Shown: piece by piece, positions 55,093 through 63,807 of the stretch
Layout of the letters: each line of letters begins with the position of its first letter
Numbering within the stretch: position 1 is the first letter of the stretch
Origin: Bryobacteraceae bacterium
GTDB lineage: Bacteria > Acidobacteriota > Terriglobia > Bryobacterales > Bryobacteraceae
Direction: 5' to 3'
Assembly: GCA_030039005.1 (NCBI GenBank)
Contig: JASHQT010000049.1
Coordinates: 6,925-70,924, forward strand
DNA: 64,000 bases
Notes under the pieces: generated by a model
The model's database searches: none
What the model was told of the DNA's origin: nothing
Seen by the model: only the letters and a program-made list of their open reading frames with translations
Position numbers and translations under genes: made by a program

Positions 55093-57237
55093 TCAGCGCG
55101 ACGGCAACTTGAACACCCACAGCGTCGTGCCCCCCGCGGGGTTGTCGATCTCAGGGGTCAAACTGGAATGCGCGGAGCTTAGGAAACCGCTACCTGCTAC
55201 CACCGCGACATACTGCTCGCCCTGAACACTATAGGTCACAGGCGACGAATTGGGGGCCGCATTGAGCGGAGTCTGCCAAAGGAGCTTACCGGTTGCGGCG
55301 TCATAGGCACTGAAGAAGCGGTCTTGTGCCCCTACGAAGACAAGCCCGCCTGCGGTCGCCAGCAAGGAACTGACCAAGGGCGCGCGCTGCCGGTGAATCC
55401 ATAACACCTTGCCGGTCGCCAGATTGATCGCTTCGAGGCGGCCGAATTTACCATCGCCATCCGGGCGCGGCCGCTGGGCAAAATGAATATCATCGCCGCC
55501 CGCCGCAATTTGCGCCGCGCTTCGCGGCGTCCAGCTATAATCGGCACACGTTTCTATCAGCGGAACATAAAGGATATAGCTCGCGGGGTCGAAAGCCGTG
55601 GTCAGCCAGTTTCGCGCGCCGTTCGCGTCGGGACACAACAGCTTGGTCTTGCCTGGTTCGGGTTCCAGCGCCGGATTGGTGGTTTGCTCTCCTGTCCCTG
55701 GATCGATAGCGGTCACAATGTTTTGCAGGCCTAGGTCGCGCGAAAACACGTGCTTACCGGTGGCGCGCTCCATAGCGTCGAAAATCGCTGTCTTGCCTCC
55801 CGTAACCACCAGCTCGGTCGGCTTGCCGTTCACCGGCATGGTGAGCAGCGACTGCTCGAATACCCAGTCCAGATCCCATACATCGCGCTTCATGTGCTGG
55901 GAATGCCAGACCAGCTTTCCCGTCTCGGGGTCGAGCGCTAGAGTGGAATCGGTATAGAGCGCGTCCCTGGACTCGCCAATGCGCGGCTGAGGCAGCATCA
56001 AGGTGCCGACGTCATAGGTGTTACCGGTGCCGAAATAGACCAGGTTTCGCACGGGATCGTAACTACCCGAGGTCCAGACGCCACCGCCAAAGCGCTGTTC
56101 AAAGGGCGCGCCGTTCCAGCTATCGCCGCCTGGCTCGCCGGGCTTGGCGATAGTATTGAAACGCCACGCTTCTTTTCCAGTCGCCGCGTCCAGCCCGACA
56201 ATGTAGTTGCCGCCCCCGGTGTTGATGCCCAGGCTCGTGCCGATCATCACCTTGCCTTTGGCGACGACTGGGCCTCCGGTCAAGCTAAAAGGAGCTCTGC
56301 CTGCCTCATCCATATGCATCACCGCTTGATCCCAGATCAACTTGCCGGTCTTGGTCTCTAACGCGATCACATGTCCGTCCGGCGTGGGGGCATACAGCAA
56401 GTCGCCATAGATGGCGAGGTTCTTCATCCGCGACTGCTGGCCGTTGTGCAGCCTTTCGGGCAGTGACCGAGTATATTGCCAGAGCACTTCGCCTGTGGCG
56501 CCGTCGAGCGCCTGGATGCTGGCCCCGCTTTCCACAAACACGATTCCGTCATGCACCAGTGGTGTCATCTCGTTGCCGCTGACCGGCAGGGCCAGGGTCC
56601 AGGCGATCCCGAGATCATGGACGTTGGCCTTACCAATCTTCTTGAGAGGGCTGAAGGCGAGATTTTGATAGCTGCCCCGCCACACCAACCAGTCGCCGCC
56701 GGGGGGATGCTCCAGCATCCCTTCGGTAACCGGCGTCAGGCCATCGAGCAGTTTCTTGCGGGCCGCCATCACAGATTGGTACGTCGCGTCCTTATTGGAA
56801 GTGCGGGCGGTAATATCGGCCTGCGTCCGCGCTGGAGCCAACTCCTTGTCGCCTGGAACAACACCGTTGGCGCGAAGGATATAAGCCTCCACGTCGCTAT
56901 AGGCGCGGTCACTGAGCCCGGCCGGCGCCGCCGGCGGCATCTTGGTCGCGATATAAGTAAACAGCGCGTTCGCGGACTGGCTCGCCCAGTGCATCTTGAA
57001 AGCGGAGCCGCGAAGCGGCGGGCCGAACTCGCCATTATCGAGATTCGTGCCATGACAGCTGCCGCAATTGCTGTCGTAGACCACCTTGCCGCGGCTCGCC
57101 TGCTCTGCCGTCAAGCTCACCGCCGGGCTGCTCGTAAAAAAGCTCTGATCCTGCGCCTGTACACCAAATACAGTCAAACACGACGCCGCACCAACCAAAA
57201 CACCAACCCGACGCAATGGATTACGCCCATTCATCAT
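55093..57237 (-). CDS. PQQ-dependent dehydrogenase with N-terminal cytochrome c domain
   Basis: A 714-residue periplasmic quinohaemoprotein. After a signal peptide (cleavage near FGVQAQ) comes a c-type heme domain, CGSCH at 58-62, with a methionine ligand probably in ATKMPPAAP. The large eight-bladed PQQ domain follows (about 165-710): DWLVWRGSYQNLAFSPLKKI, ALETKTGKLIWDQAV, ALDPETGKLVWHSQH, AINLATGKVLWIHRQ. Type II alcohol dehydrogenases usually place the heme at the C-terminus; here it is N-terminal. Substrate is unknown. A decayed heme-binding protein gene lies just upstream on the other strand. Confidence 0.85.
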   Translation of the reverse strand: MMNGRNPLRRVGVLVGAASCLTVFGVQAQDQSFFTSSPAVSLTAEQASRGKVVYDSNCGSCHGTNLDNGEFGPPLRGSAFKMHWASQSANALFTYIATKMPPAAPAGLSDRAYSDVEAYILRANGVVPGDKELAPARTQADITARTSNKDATYQSVMAARKKLLDGLTPVTEGMLEHPPGGDWLVWRGSYQNLAFSPLKKIGKANVHDLGIAWTLALPVSGNEMTPLVHDGIVFVESGASIQALDGATGEVLWQYTRSLPERLHNGQQSRMKNLAIYGDLLYAPTPDGHVIALETKTGKLIWDQAVMHMDEAGRAPFSLTGGPVVAKGKVMIGTSLGINTGGGNYIVGLDAATGKEAWRFNTIAKPGEPGGDSWNGAPFEQRFGGGVWTSGSYDPVRNLVYFGTGNTYDVGTLMLPQPRIGESRDALYTDSTLALDPETGKLVWHSQHMKRDVWDLDWVFEQSLLTMPVNGKPTELVVTGGKTAIFDAMERATGKHVFSRDLGLQNIVTAIDPGTGEQTTNPALEPEPGKTKLLCPDANGARNWLTTAFDPASYILYVPLIETCADYSWTPRSAAQIAAGGDDIHFAQRPRPDGDGKFGRLEAINLATGKVLWIHRQRAPLVSSLLATAGGLVFVGAQDRFFSAYDAATGKLLWQTPLNAAPNSSPVTYSVQGEQYVAVVAGSGFLSSAHSSLTPEIDNPAGGTTLWVFKLPSR

Positions 57238-57403
57238 CGTTCCTCCAGCTTAGTCTGCCGATAACCGACAGCGGCATCGTTAGTCGATTCTATCCCACGT
57301 TATCCGGTCGCGGGAGATTGGGAATGGGCCACGATTCAAGGAAAGGTGTTTCGGATTCCGGTATGGGGAAGAAGTTCCGTCGCGGGAGATTGCGAGCAGA
57401 AAT

Positions 57404-57918
57404 GCACTGCCTGATCAAGGGCCTTGCGAGACGTTGTCTGGCGCCGTCGTTGGCACAGTTATTTTGCGCCATGCCGAAAACAGTGGTCTCAACAACCAGA
57501 TGTGGGCGACGATTGTGGACCGCGACGGCATCGTCCGCGCAGTGGCGTTTTCGGGCGTAATTCGCGGCGCGCAATGGCCCGGAAGCCGAGTCATTTCAGC
57601 ACAGAAAGCGAACACGGCTAAACGTGTTCGATGGCGGCTTGGCGCTGTATGGGCCGGGTAAGGTACTTGTCGGTGGAGTGGGTGTGAGCGGCGATACCTC
57701 GTGCACGGACCACGAGATCGCGTGGCGTGTACGGCACAATCTGGGCCTGGATCAGCGTGGGCGGTGTTTCGGGTGACGCCGCGCATCCAGGGAACATCAT
57801 CTACGACATCACTGCAAATCCGGATGGCGGCAGAGGGATCAGCAAGGGTGGTTTCGGACATCCGACCTGCCTTAACTACAATTCCAACCCTGCGAGCCTG
57901 CCGGTTGTGCAACCTTAA
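57404..57918 (+). pseudogene. Decayed GlcG/DUF336-type heme-binding protein gene
   Basis: Three reading frames in succession encode one protein family. Frame 1 gives GLNNQMWATIVDRDGIVRAV and FSGVIRGAQWPGSRVISAQK. After about 57620 the next frame gives NVFDGGLALYGPGKVLVGGV and SGDTSCTDHEIAWRVRHNLG. After about 57755 the third gives GVSGDAAHPGNIIYDITANP and GFGHPTCLN, ending at a stop at 57918. About 40 residues normally found between ISAQKANTA and the NVFGGG segment are missing, so there is a deletion as well as two frameshifts. Intact members often accompany PQQ dehydrogenases. The rest of 57238-57403 shows nothing clear. Confidence 0.7.
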
Positions 57919-58061
57919 GCTGGATCGGCGAATGAGGCTGGCGGCGCTCGATGACTACCGTCAGCCTGGCTGTACGGTATATCCCCAGGCGGCAACACGC
58001 TAACGGCACGTCCGGTATGGGAGGAGCGAGCTAACTCCCGCTCAAAGGCTTTGACCTTGGA

Positions 58062-58231
58062 ATGGACATCACCATAATGCTCGGCGAACTGCGGGCGCAG
58101 CGGGAGAACATCGAACAGGCCATCCAGACCTTGAGCGCCTGGCGTCAGGACGCGGCAAACGGCGGGCACGGCCAAGCCTTACCAGGCTGCTGGGCCGGAC
58201 AGTTAGTAGCGGAAAGGCGCGCCCGGAGTAG
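58062..58231 (+). pseudogene. Small coiled-coil protein gene, probably frameshifted
   Basis: The start reads MDITIMLGELRAQRENIEQA, then IQTLSAWRQDA, the same L-x-x-L-R-x-x-R-x-x-I-E-x-A-I-x-x-L core as the gene at 25.06 kb. Near 58153 a one-base shift to the next frame would give GKRRARPSLTRLLGR, the kind of basic tail these proteins usually carry, ending at a TAG at 58229-58231. Without the shift the frame runs on into the methyltransferase gene with no family likeness. Either the gene is broken or a sequencing error is present. Confidence 0.4.
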
Positions 58232-58284
58232 GTGGCCCGCCAATCAGGCCACCGGCCCATGCGTTATACTTCCACTCGACACGA

Positions 58285-59019
58285 ATGAGACGCGGCGAAT
58301 ATGGCTACGATGCGCCTTACGCTCTGGTGATCTTCGGAGTGCTGGCGCTTGTCTGTGGAATCGATGCGGCGATTACTTGGTCACGGCAGGCGAGTCAAGC
58401 TTTGCCGGTCACGCTTTGTTTTGTTTGGTTCTTGCTGAGCACGGCCAATTTCTTCAACACCACTAGGCGCGGCAAATTCGTCGAATGGGAGCGTATTCTG
58501 AACCGGCTTCACTTGCGCGGCGATGAGATGGTGCTCGATATGGGTTGTGGCCGGGGCGCGGTGCTGACCGCCGTCGCTCGCCGATTGACGACCGGCCGCG
58601 CGACAGGCATCGATATCTGGAGTACGAAAGATCAATCCGGCAACGCGCAAGAAGTCACGCTGCGCAACGCCTCACTGGAAGGCGTGAGCGATCGAGTACA
58701 CGTGGAAACGGCTGACATGCGGGCGCTGCCGTATCCGGATGCGACTTTCGATCTGGTGGTTTCGAGCCTCGCGATACATAACATCCCATCGAATTCAGAT
58801 CGTAGGCAGGCCGTCGGCGAAGGTTTCCGGGTCTTGAGACCAGGCGGCAGGATCGTAATCGCTGACATCCGTGCCACCGCGACTTATGCGGACGCCTTGC
58901 GGACACTCGGAGCTTCGAACGTGGAACGCCGTCGGCTTGGGTGGAGATTCTGGTGGGGAAATCCGTTCGCCGCCACGACGCTACTGACTGCCACGAAATC
59001 TGAGGTCCGACAACCGTAG
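58285..59019 (+). CDS. Membrane-anchored class I SAM-dependent methyltransferase
   Basis: A 244-residue protein. Two hydrophobic segments (about 11-30 and 40-58) precede a class I methyltransferase domain. Motif I is VLDMGCGRGAVLTAV; the acidic end of strand 2 is TGIDIW; then ADMRALPYPDATFDLVVSSL and the post-motif GFRVLRPGGRIVIADI. The sequence resembles ubiquinone/menaquinone-type (Methyltransf_11) enzymes; the substrate could be a lipid or quinone given the membrane anchor. It stands alone between a broken small gene and a convergent secreted gene. Confidence 0.82.
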   Translation: MRRGEYGYDAPYALVIFGVLALVCGIDAAITWSRQASQALPVTLCFVWFLLSTANFFNTTRRGKFVEWERILNRLHLRGDEMVLDMGCGRGAVLTAVARRLTTGRATGIDIWSTKDQSGNAQEVTLRNASLEGVSDRVHVETADMRALPYPDATFDLVVSSLAIHNIPSNSDRRQAVGEGFRVLRPGGRIVIADIRATATYADALRTLGASNVERRRLGWRFWWGNPFAATTLLTATKSEVRQP

Positions 59020-59176
59020 ATTTCGAAGGAAGCTGTTTTCGATGCCTTGCGCTAAGATGTGCGTGCGCATGTCGGTAGCGCCAAACAACGGAACCAACGG
59101 GCGGAACCACCGCGGGGCCCGGGCGTGGAGCGGTCCCCGTTGAGGTCTCAGCGACCCATGGCGAAGTCCGCGGTGA

Positions 59177-60205
59177 CTATTTCTTCTGTGCGGCCTTCTC
59201 CTTGGCGCGCGCACCGGACAAAATTCCAACTAGACCATAGTTGCCCTCGTGGCACGCGTATTCGAACACTCGATTATCACTCTTCTCCATCGGGAACTCG
59301 ATCGTCCAGGGCTGCGTGTAGACAGTGGGGTCCACGACGGTGGCGCGATAGGTAATTGTGCTCGGACCCATGCGCGTCAAGCGTTCGGTGACACGCAAGT
59401 TTTCATCACTCATTCCGTCATATTGGACGCCAAAGCGGCTCTGGTCACTAGCACGGAAGTTAGTGGTTTCAATCACAAGCGTTTCACCTTCCCAGCGGCC
59501 CACTGAATCGCCTTGCCATTGCCTGATGTTGTCTGGCAGGTGCGGCCGGGTCGCTGTTCCATTGGTCAGCGGAATCATGCGCGATTGATGCCCCATTTCC
59601 GACAGAATCGCGACGACGCCTGGAGCCTGCACGATTTGATAGAAGTTGTTGTAATTTCCCGGAAGGAACGGCGGACCCGATTGTGAGAATACCAAGCAGC
59701 GATCTGGCAACATGCGTGTCTCGGGACCATCATTGGCATGCTGGACAAGCCAAGCGTGCATTTCCAGGTATTTCTTTGCGGCGGCGGGCGTCATAGCGGG
59801 GAACCGGCCATTTGGAGGATCGATCAGCCGGGACGTGCGCCGGTCGCTGGCCAAGTGCGCGCCGCGATCAAACCAACCGTCGTTGTAGGCGCGGCCGAGA
59901 TCGGCCTCGGCCGAACCATCGCGGCGGTCGCGATCGAGGTCATGCGCGCGCTTCTTTTCATACGCCGCGATCTCGTCGGGCGTATAGAATTCTTTGTTGC
60001 CGAGCTCCACCGGACGCTCCAGCGGAGTCATGCTGGCCGCATCCCAGACGCCACCGAGATCCGGCTGCCCATCGGGCGTACGCGGCGCGGTCCATTTCTT
60101 GGCGGCAGATGTGCTCGTCGACGATGCCTGGGCGAAAACAGCAGTAACGGAAACCAGTGCCAGCGCGGCTGGCAACAAAAGAGAAAACAAACCGCGATAA
60201 GTCAT
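59177..60205 (-). CDS. Exported GHWEGE-type family protein
   Basis: A 342-residue exported protein with signal peptide ending near AVFAQ. It contains one domain of the unnamed family: PRTPDGQPDLGGVWDAASMT at about 41-60, LERPVELGNKEFYTPDEIAA, then GRWEGETLVIETTNF, RLTRMGPSTITYRATV and a C-terminal VFEYACHEGNYGLVGILSGA. The conserved YACHEGN is a hallmark of this subgroup; related genes often sit beside redox enzymes. No function is known. It is convergent with the methyltransferase gene. Confidence 0.75.
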   Translation of the reverse strand: MTYRGLFSLLLPAALALVSVTAVFAQASSTSTSAAKKWTAPRTPDGQPDLGGVWDAASMTPLERPVELGNKEFYTPDEIAAYEKKRAHDLDRDRRDGSAEADLGRAYNDGWFDRGAHLASDRRTSRLIDPPNGRFPAMTPAAAKKYLEMHAWLVQHANDGPETRMLPDRCLVFSQSGPPFLPGNYNNFYQIVQAPGVVAILSEMGHQSRMIPLTNGTATRPHLPDNIRQWQGDSVGRWEGETLVIETTNFRASDQSRFGVQYDGMSDENLRVTERLTRMGPSTITYRATVVDPTVYTQPWTIEFPMEKSDNRVFEYACHEGNYGLVGILSGARAKEKAAQKK

Positions 60206-60672
60206 CGGGGCCTCTCGTTCATTGGATATTCTACTGCGCTGTGCTCAGTAACGTGGGGCGGCGTAAGCCGGAGTGCTTGTGAAAAAGCTCGTGTGGCCTA
60301 GGCGGCGCATCCGGTTTTGCAGAATTGTCGCAGCTGAGAGTTGCTCGTGCTCAACGGGCATGGCTGCGTTTTCCAGCCGGCGAAGTCTGTGGATGATCGC
60401 CCTCATGCAACGCTGCCGTTCATACAAGCTCGATGGCGATTTCTGGTACAGCCTCGCCGCGCTTTACTGCACTTCGGTTCGAGGTATGCAGCAGATCGAC
60501 GAGTCCGAAGCCACTGTTGCGGAGTAACCCGGTTTTATCGAGGCTATCAGCTATGCTTTCTCCGCGGGTCCAAGTTCCTGCCCTGCCCGCATCACGATCA
60601 GAAGGTATCTCGGCCCGCTGCGCGCAAGCCCGAGCCGATTCTCCAACCTGCTGAGCCGGCTGTCGATGGCCT

Positions 60673-61090
60673 TCATCGCCGTGGGGCTCCAGTCGCGGCT
60701 TGTTCCAAAGCCGTCACGCGCGCTTCGATTTCTTCGATCTCAATCGCCTCGGCAGCATGAGCCAGGACGCACTCAACGGTGCGAACCTTCGGTGACGCTG
60801 GCGTGCTCGCGTTAACCATGACTTTGAGCAGGGTGGAGGCGGCAGCGCTAGATCCGTGCTGGAGCCGGGCGCTGGCTTGGCTGAATGCCTTGCGCCTGGC
60901 CGAACGGTAGACCCTGTCAAAGTCGGCTTCGCCGAGCCAGCGGTAGAGGGTACGTGGCGGCGTATTGCAGGTGCGGGCGCTTCTTCGACGCTCCGCGTGG
61001 AAAGTAGCGCGACAATCGCTCTTCTTGCTTGCGGGTCAATTTTCGCTCAGAGTCTGCCAGGGAGTGCCAAATCGTGCCATTGCTGCCGGG
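60673..61090 (-). pseudogene. Decayed helix-turn-helix gene (TLYRWL family)
   Basis: On the minus strand, successive frames give SERKLTRKQEERLS, then ALLSTRSVEEA, then TCNTPPRTLYRWLGEADF, and from 60951 a long intact part VYRSARRKAFSQASARLQHG, SSAAASTLLKVMVN and EIEEIEARVTALEQAA to a stop at 60673. Together these match a family of about 150-residue DNA-binding proteins with an early HTH and a helical tail. At least two frameshifts break it. Such proteins are common on mobile or accessory DNA, similar in plan to small terminase-like HTH proteins. The stretch 60206-60672 carries no other recognisable gene. Confidence 0.6.
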
Positions 61091-61127
61091 CGGGCCCAAG
61101 CATCGAGGGGATGGCTCCGCCCATTGA

Positions 61128-61133
61128 TATAAT
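61128..61133 (+). promoter_or_regulatory. Consensus -10 box (TATAAT)
   Basis: A perfect TATAAT lies 26 bases before the start of the cytochrome-monooxygenase gene, leaving a leader of about 20 bases with an AAGGAGG site. No good -35 hexamer is seen at 16-18 bases upstream. Confidence 0.4.
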
Positions 61134-61159
61134 TGACACGGCTTAAGGAGGTCCGTCGT

Positions 61160-62578
61160 ATGTGGCGTTTGGTCCTTGCGAGCCTGACTGTCGCGGTGGC
61201 GGCTGCCGCTACGACGGCGCAAACCCCTGTTACTTTCACCAAAGACGTACTTCCGATCCTGCAGAAGAACTGTCAAAGCTGTCACCGGCCGGGACAGGTT
61301 GCTCCGATGTCCCTGATCAGTTACAAGGAGACGCGTCCCTGGGCCAAGGCCATCAAGGCCGTTGTGGTTCTGAGGAAGATGCCGCCTTGGTTTGCCGACC
61401 CCCAGTATGGCCATTTCACCAATGATCGTTCGCTCTCGCAGCGCGATATTGAAACAATTGTGAAGTGGGTTGATAGCGGTGCGATCGAAGGGGATCCGAA
61501 CGCGGCGCCGGCTTCTATGGCCTGGCCGAACGATGGATGGAGCATCCAGCCGGAAGTCGTGATGGACTTGCCGCCACACGACGTACCAGCGAAAGGGATT
61601 CTGGAGTGGGAGCTAATTGCGTTCCCGGCTCCTTTCAAAGTCGATACGTGGCTCACTTCGATCGAGATCCTGCCAGGCGACCCCGCTGTGGTACATCACA
61701 TATGCCTCAGCTTCGAAAAACATAAACCCGGCACGGTGTACAACCGGTACGAGTGGGTGCAGGTGCCGCGTGATGCGACGGGCAATCCGACGCCCGGAAA
61801 CAGCGGTTTTGCGGATCTGCCGAACATGGTGACCGCGATGCGTGACGTGGGCAGCAGCGAAGTGAAACTCAAACCAGGGCCTCCCGCGCTGCGGCAGAGA
61901 AATGATTTTTGCTACATCCCCGGCAATAACTACGACGATTACCGCCGTTGGAACGCCGGCAAGATGGTTCCTGCCGGCTCAGACATCATTATGAGCCTGC
62001 ATTACACCACGAATGGCAAGGCAACCGTGGACCGGACCCGGGTTGGATTCACCGTGGCGAAGACGCCGCCACCAAAACAGTTCATCGTTCAGGGCGCGGG
62101 GGAGGACACACCGGTCATCGCACCAAGCGTGGCCAGCGCCCGGGCTCAGTTTGCCACTGCATACAACCCGGATTTCGCGATTCCACCGAATGATCCTAAC
62201 TACCTGGCGCCGCCCATGGACATTGTGTTTCTGAAGGATGTTGAGATTGTCAGTTTGCGGCCGCACGCGCACGTGCGCGGCAAGAGCGCGCAGTACAAAA
62301 TAACGTATCCGGGTGGGCGGGAAGAAATCGTGCTGAATGTCCCACACTACGATTTCAACTGGCAGCTCTCTTACGAAACGGCCCTCAGATTACCGAAGGG
62401 CTCCCGCCTGCACTTCGAATTTCGCTACGACAACTCGGCAAACAACCAAAACAATCCCGCACCGGACCGGTGGGTGTACCAAGGGTTCCAGAGCTGGGAA
62501 GAGATGATGGCGCCGAACCTGGGGTTCATTGTCGACCGCAGTGCGGACATCGCGGGGTTGATGTCGATAACGAATTAG
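61160..62578 (+). CDS. Cytochrome c fused to PHM-like copper type II monooxygenase
   Basis: A 472-residue exported protein. A signal peptide (1-21) is followed by a planctomycete-type cytochrome c domain, CQSCH at 38-42. The rest resembles copper type II ascorbate-dependent monooxygenases: His179-His180 (VVHHICLS), His281 (SLHYTTNG), His369-x-His371 (RPHAHVRGKS) and Met449/450 (WEEMMAPN) fall in the order of the two copper sites of peptidylglycine monooxygenase. A heme domain could replace ascorbate as electron donor, which is inference. The ATG follows AAGGAGG. The 62675 gene lies 96 bases downstream on the same strand. Confidence 0.82.
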   Translation: MWRLVLASLTVAVAAAATTAQTPVTFTKDVLPILQKNCQSCHRPGQVAPMSLISYKETRPWAKAIKAVVVLRKMPPWFADPQYGHFTNDRSLSQRDIETIVKWVDSGAIEGDPNAAPASMAWPNDGWSIQPEVVMDLPPHDVPAKGILEWELIAFPAPFKVDTWLTSIEILPGDPAVVHHICLSFEKHKPGTVYNRYEWVQVPRDATGNPTPGNSGFADLPNMVTAMRDVGSSEVKLKPGPPALRQRNDFCYIPGNNYDDYRRWNAGKMVPAGSDIIMSLHYTTNGKATVDRTRVGFTVAKTPPPKQFIVQGAGEDTPVIAPSVASARAQFATAYNPDFAIPPNDPNYLAPPMDIVFLKDVEIVSLRPHAHVRGKSAQYKITYPGGREEIVLNVPHYDFNWQLSYETALRLPKGSRLHFEFRYDNSANNQNNPAPDRWVYQGFQSWEEMMAPNLGFIVDRSADIAGLMSITN

Positions 62579-62674
62579 TCCTAAAGCCGAAGTGCAATTT
62601 CATTTGTTCTTAGGGTGAATCTTTTGCAGCGGTCAGGCGCCGGAATTTCATGGACGATGCGACAGGGAGGGCAG

Positions 62675-63703
62675 ATGCATAAACTCGTAGGAATCCTGTG
62701 CGTGATGAGCTTTTCCCTCGCAGCACAGTGGCCGAACCACCCAACTCCAGGAATGCCCCGAACTCCCGACGGTAAGCTCGACCTCTCGGCGCCTGCCCCG
62801 CGATTGGCGAATGGCAAGCCGGACATGTCCGGAGTCTGGCGGGTAAAGCAGTCTAGCTATCTGACCTACGTCACCTCGGACCTCAAGCCAGAGGAGATCC
62901 GGCCTTGGGCCGCCGCCCTGTACAAACAGCGCGCCGACGAATATCGCAAGGACTCCGACGGGATCGCCTGTCTCCCGCCCGGTCCGAAAGCCGGCATTTC
63001 GGGACTTGGCTTTCCCATGAAGATCGTGGAAACAGCGAATTTGATGGTGGTGCTCTACGAATATGAGACCATTTATCGCCAGATTTTTACCGATGGCCGT
63101 GAGCTGCCGGAAGATCCGAACCCCACCTGGATGGGCTACTCGATCGGACACTGGGACGGAGATACCTTGGTAGTCACCACGGCTGGCTTCAATGACCGGA
63201 CGACGCTCGATCTAGGAGGGCATCCCCACACCGAAGCTTTGCGCGTAACGGAGCGCTTCCATCGCCGCGATGCCGGCCATATCGATCTCCTCGTAACGCT
63301 CGACGATCCTAAGGCATACACCCGGTCATGGACGCTTCCTGTCGAGCTCGATTTGATGCCGGATGGGGAACTGATCGAATATGTCTGTGAGAACGAGCGC
63401 GATGCGCGACATTTGGTCGGCAAGAGCGGAGAGGAGTTCCACGTTCCGGCTGAGGTCCTGGCTCAATACGCCGGACAGTACGGAACACCTGCATCTCCCG
63501 CCGAGATAGTTGTCTCATTGCAAGCAGGCCGCTTTACAATCAATACCAGCGGAGCTGGAAACATCCCGCTTATCGCGCACTCGGAAACGAGCTTCACCAT
63601 GGAAGGTACCGGCGTGGAGTTCGTCAAGGATTCAAAAGGCGCGGTCACCGCGATGATCCAGCACTGGGTTGAAGGCGATCGGTACTTCGCCCGCACGAAA
63701 TAG
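62675..63703 (+). CDS. Exported GHWDGD-type protein with DUF3471-like C-terminus
   Basis: A 342-residue exported protein (signal ending near SFSLAAQ; start set by GGGAGGG before the ATG at 62675, with an in-frame ATG at 62615 rejected). The first domain has RLANGKPDMSGVWR, DPNPTWMGYSIGHWDGDTLV, and RVTERFHRRDAGHIDLLVTL. The last 95 residues (EVLAQYAGQYGTP to VEGDRYFARTK) resemble the DUF3471 beta domain found at the end of some beta-lactamase-like proteins. Function is unknown. It follows the copper monooxygenase gene and may be its partner. Confidence 0.77.
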   Translation: MHKLVGILCVMSFSLAAQWPNHPTPGMPRTPDGKLDLSAPAPRLANGKPDMSGVWRVKQSSYLTYVTSDLKPEEIRPWAAALYKQRADEYRKDSDGIACLPPGPKAGISGLGFPMKIVETANLMVVLYEYETIYRQIFTDGRELPEDPNPTWMGYSIGHWDGDTLVVTTAGFNDRTTLDLGGHPHTEALRVTERFHRRDAGHIDLLVTLDDPKAYTRSWTLPVELDLMPDGELIEYVCENERDARHLVGKSGEEFHVPAEVLAQYAGQYGTPASPAEIVVSLQAGRFTINTSGAGNIPLIAHSETSFTMEGTGVEFVKDSKGAVTAMIQHWVEGDRYFARTK

Positions 63704-63807
63704 TTTTGATAAATTCGGTGAGCTCAAAACTGGTATTCCATGCATCATCCAGGAGTTAGCCAGCGTGGCGCCGGTCTTACCATGCTAAGCTCCAGAACAA
63801 CCGAGAG

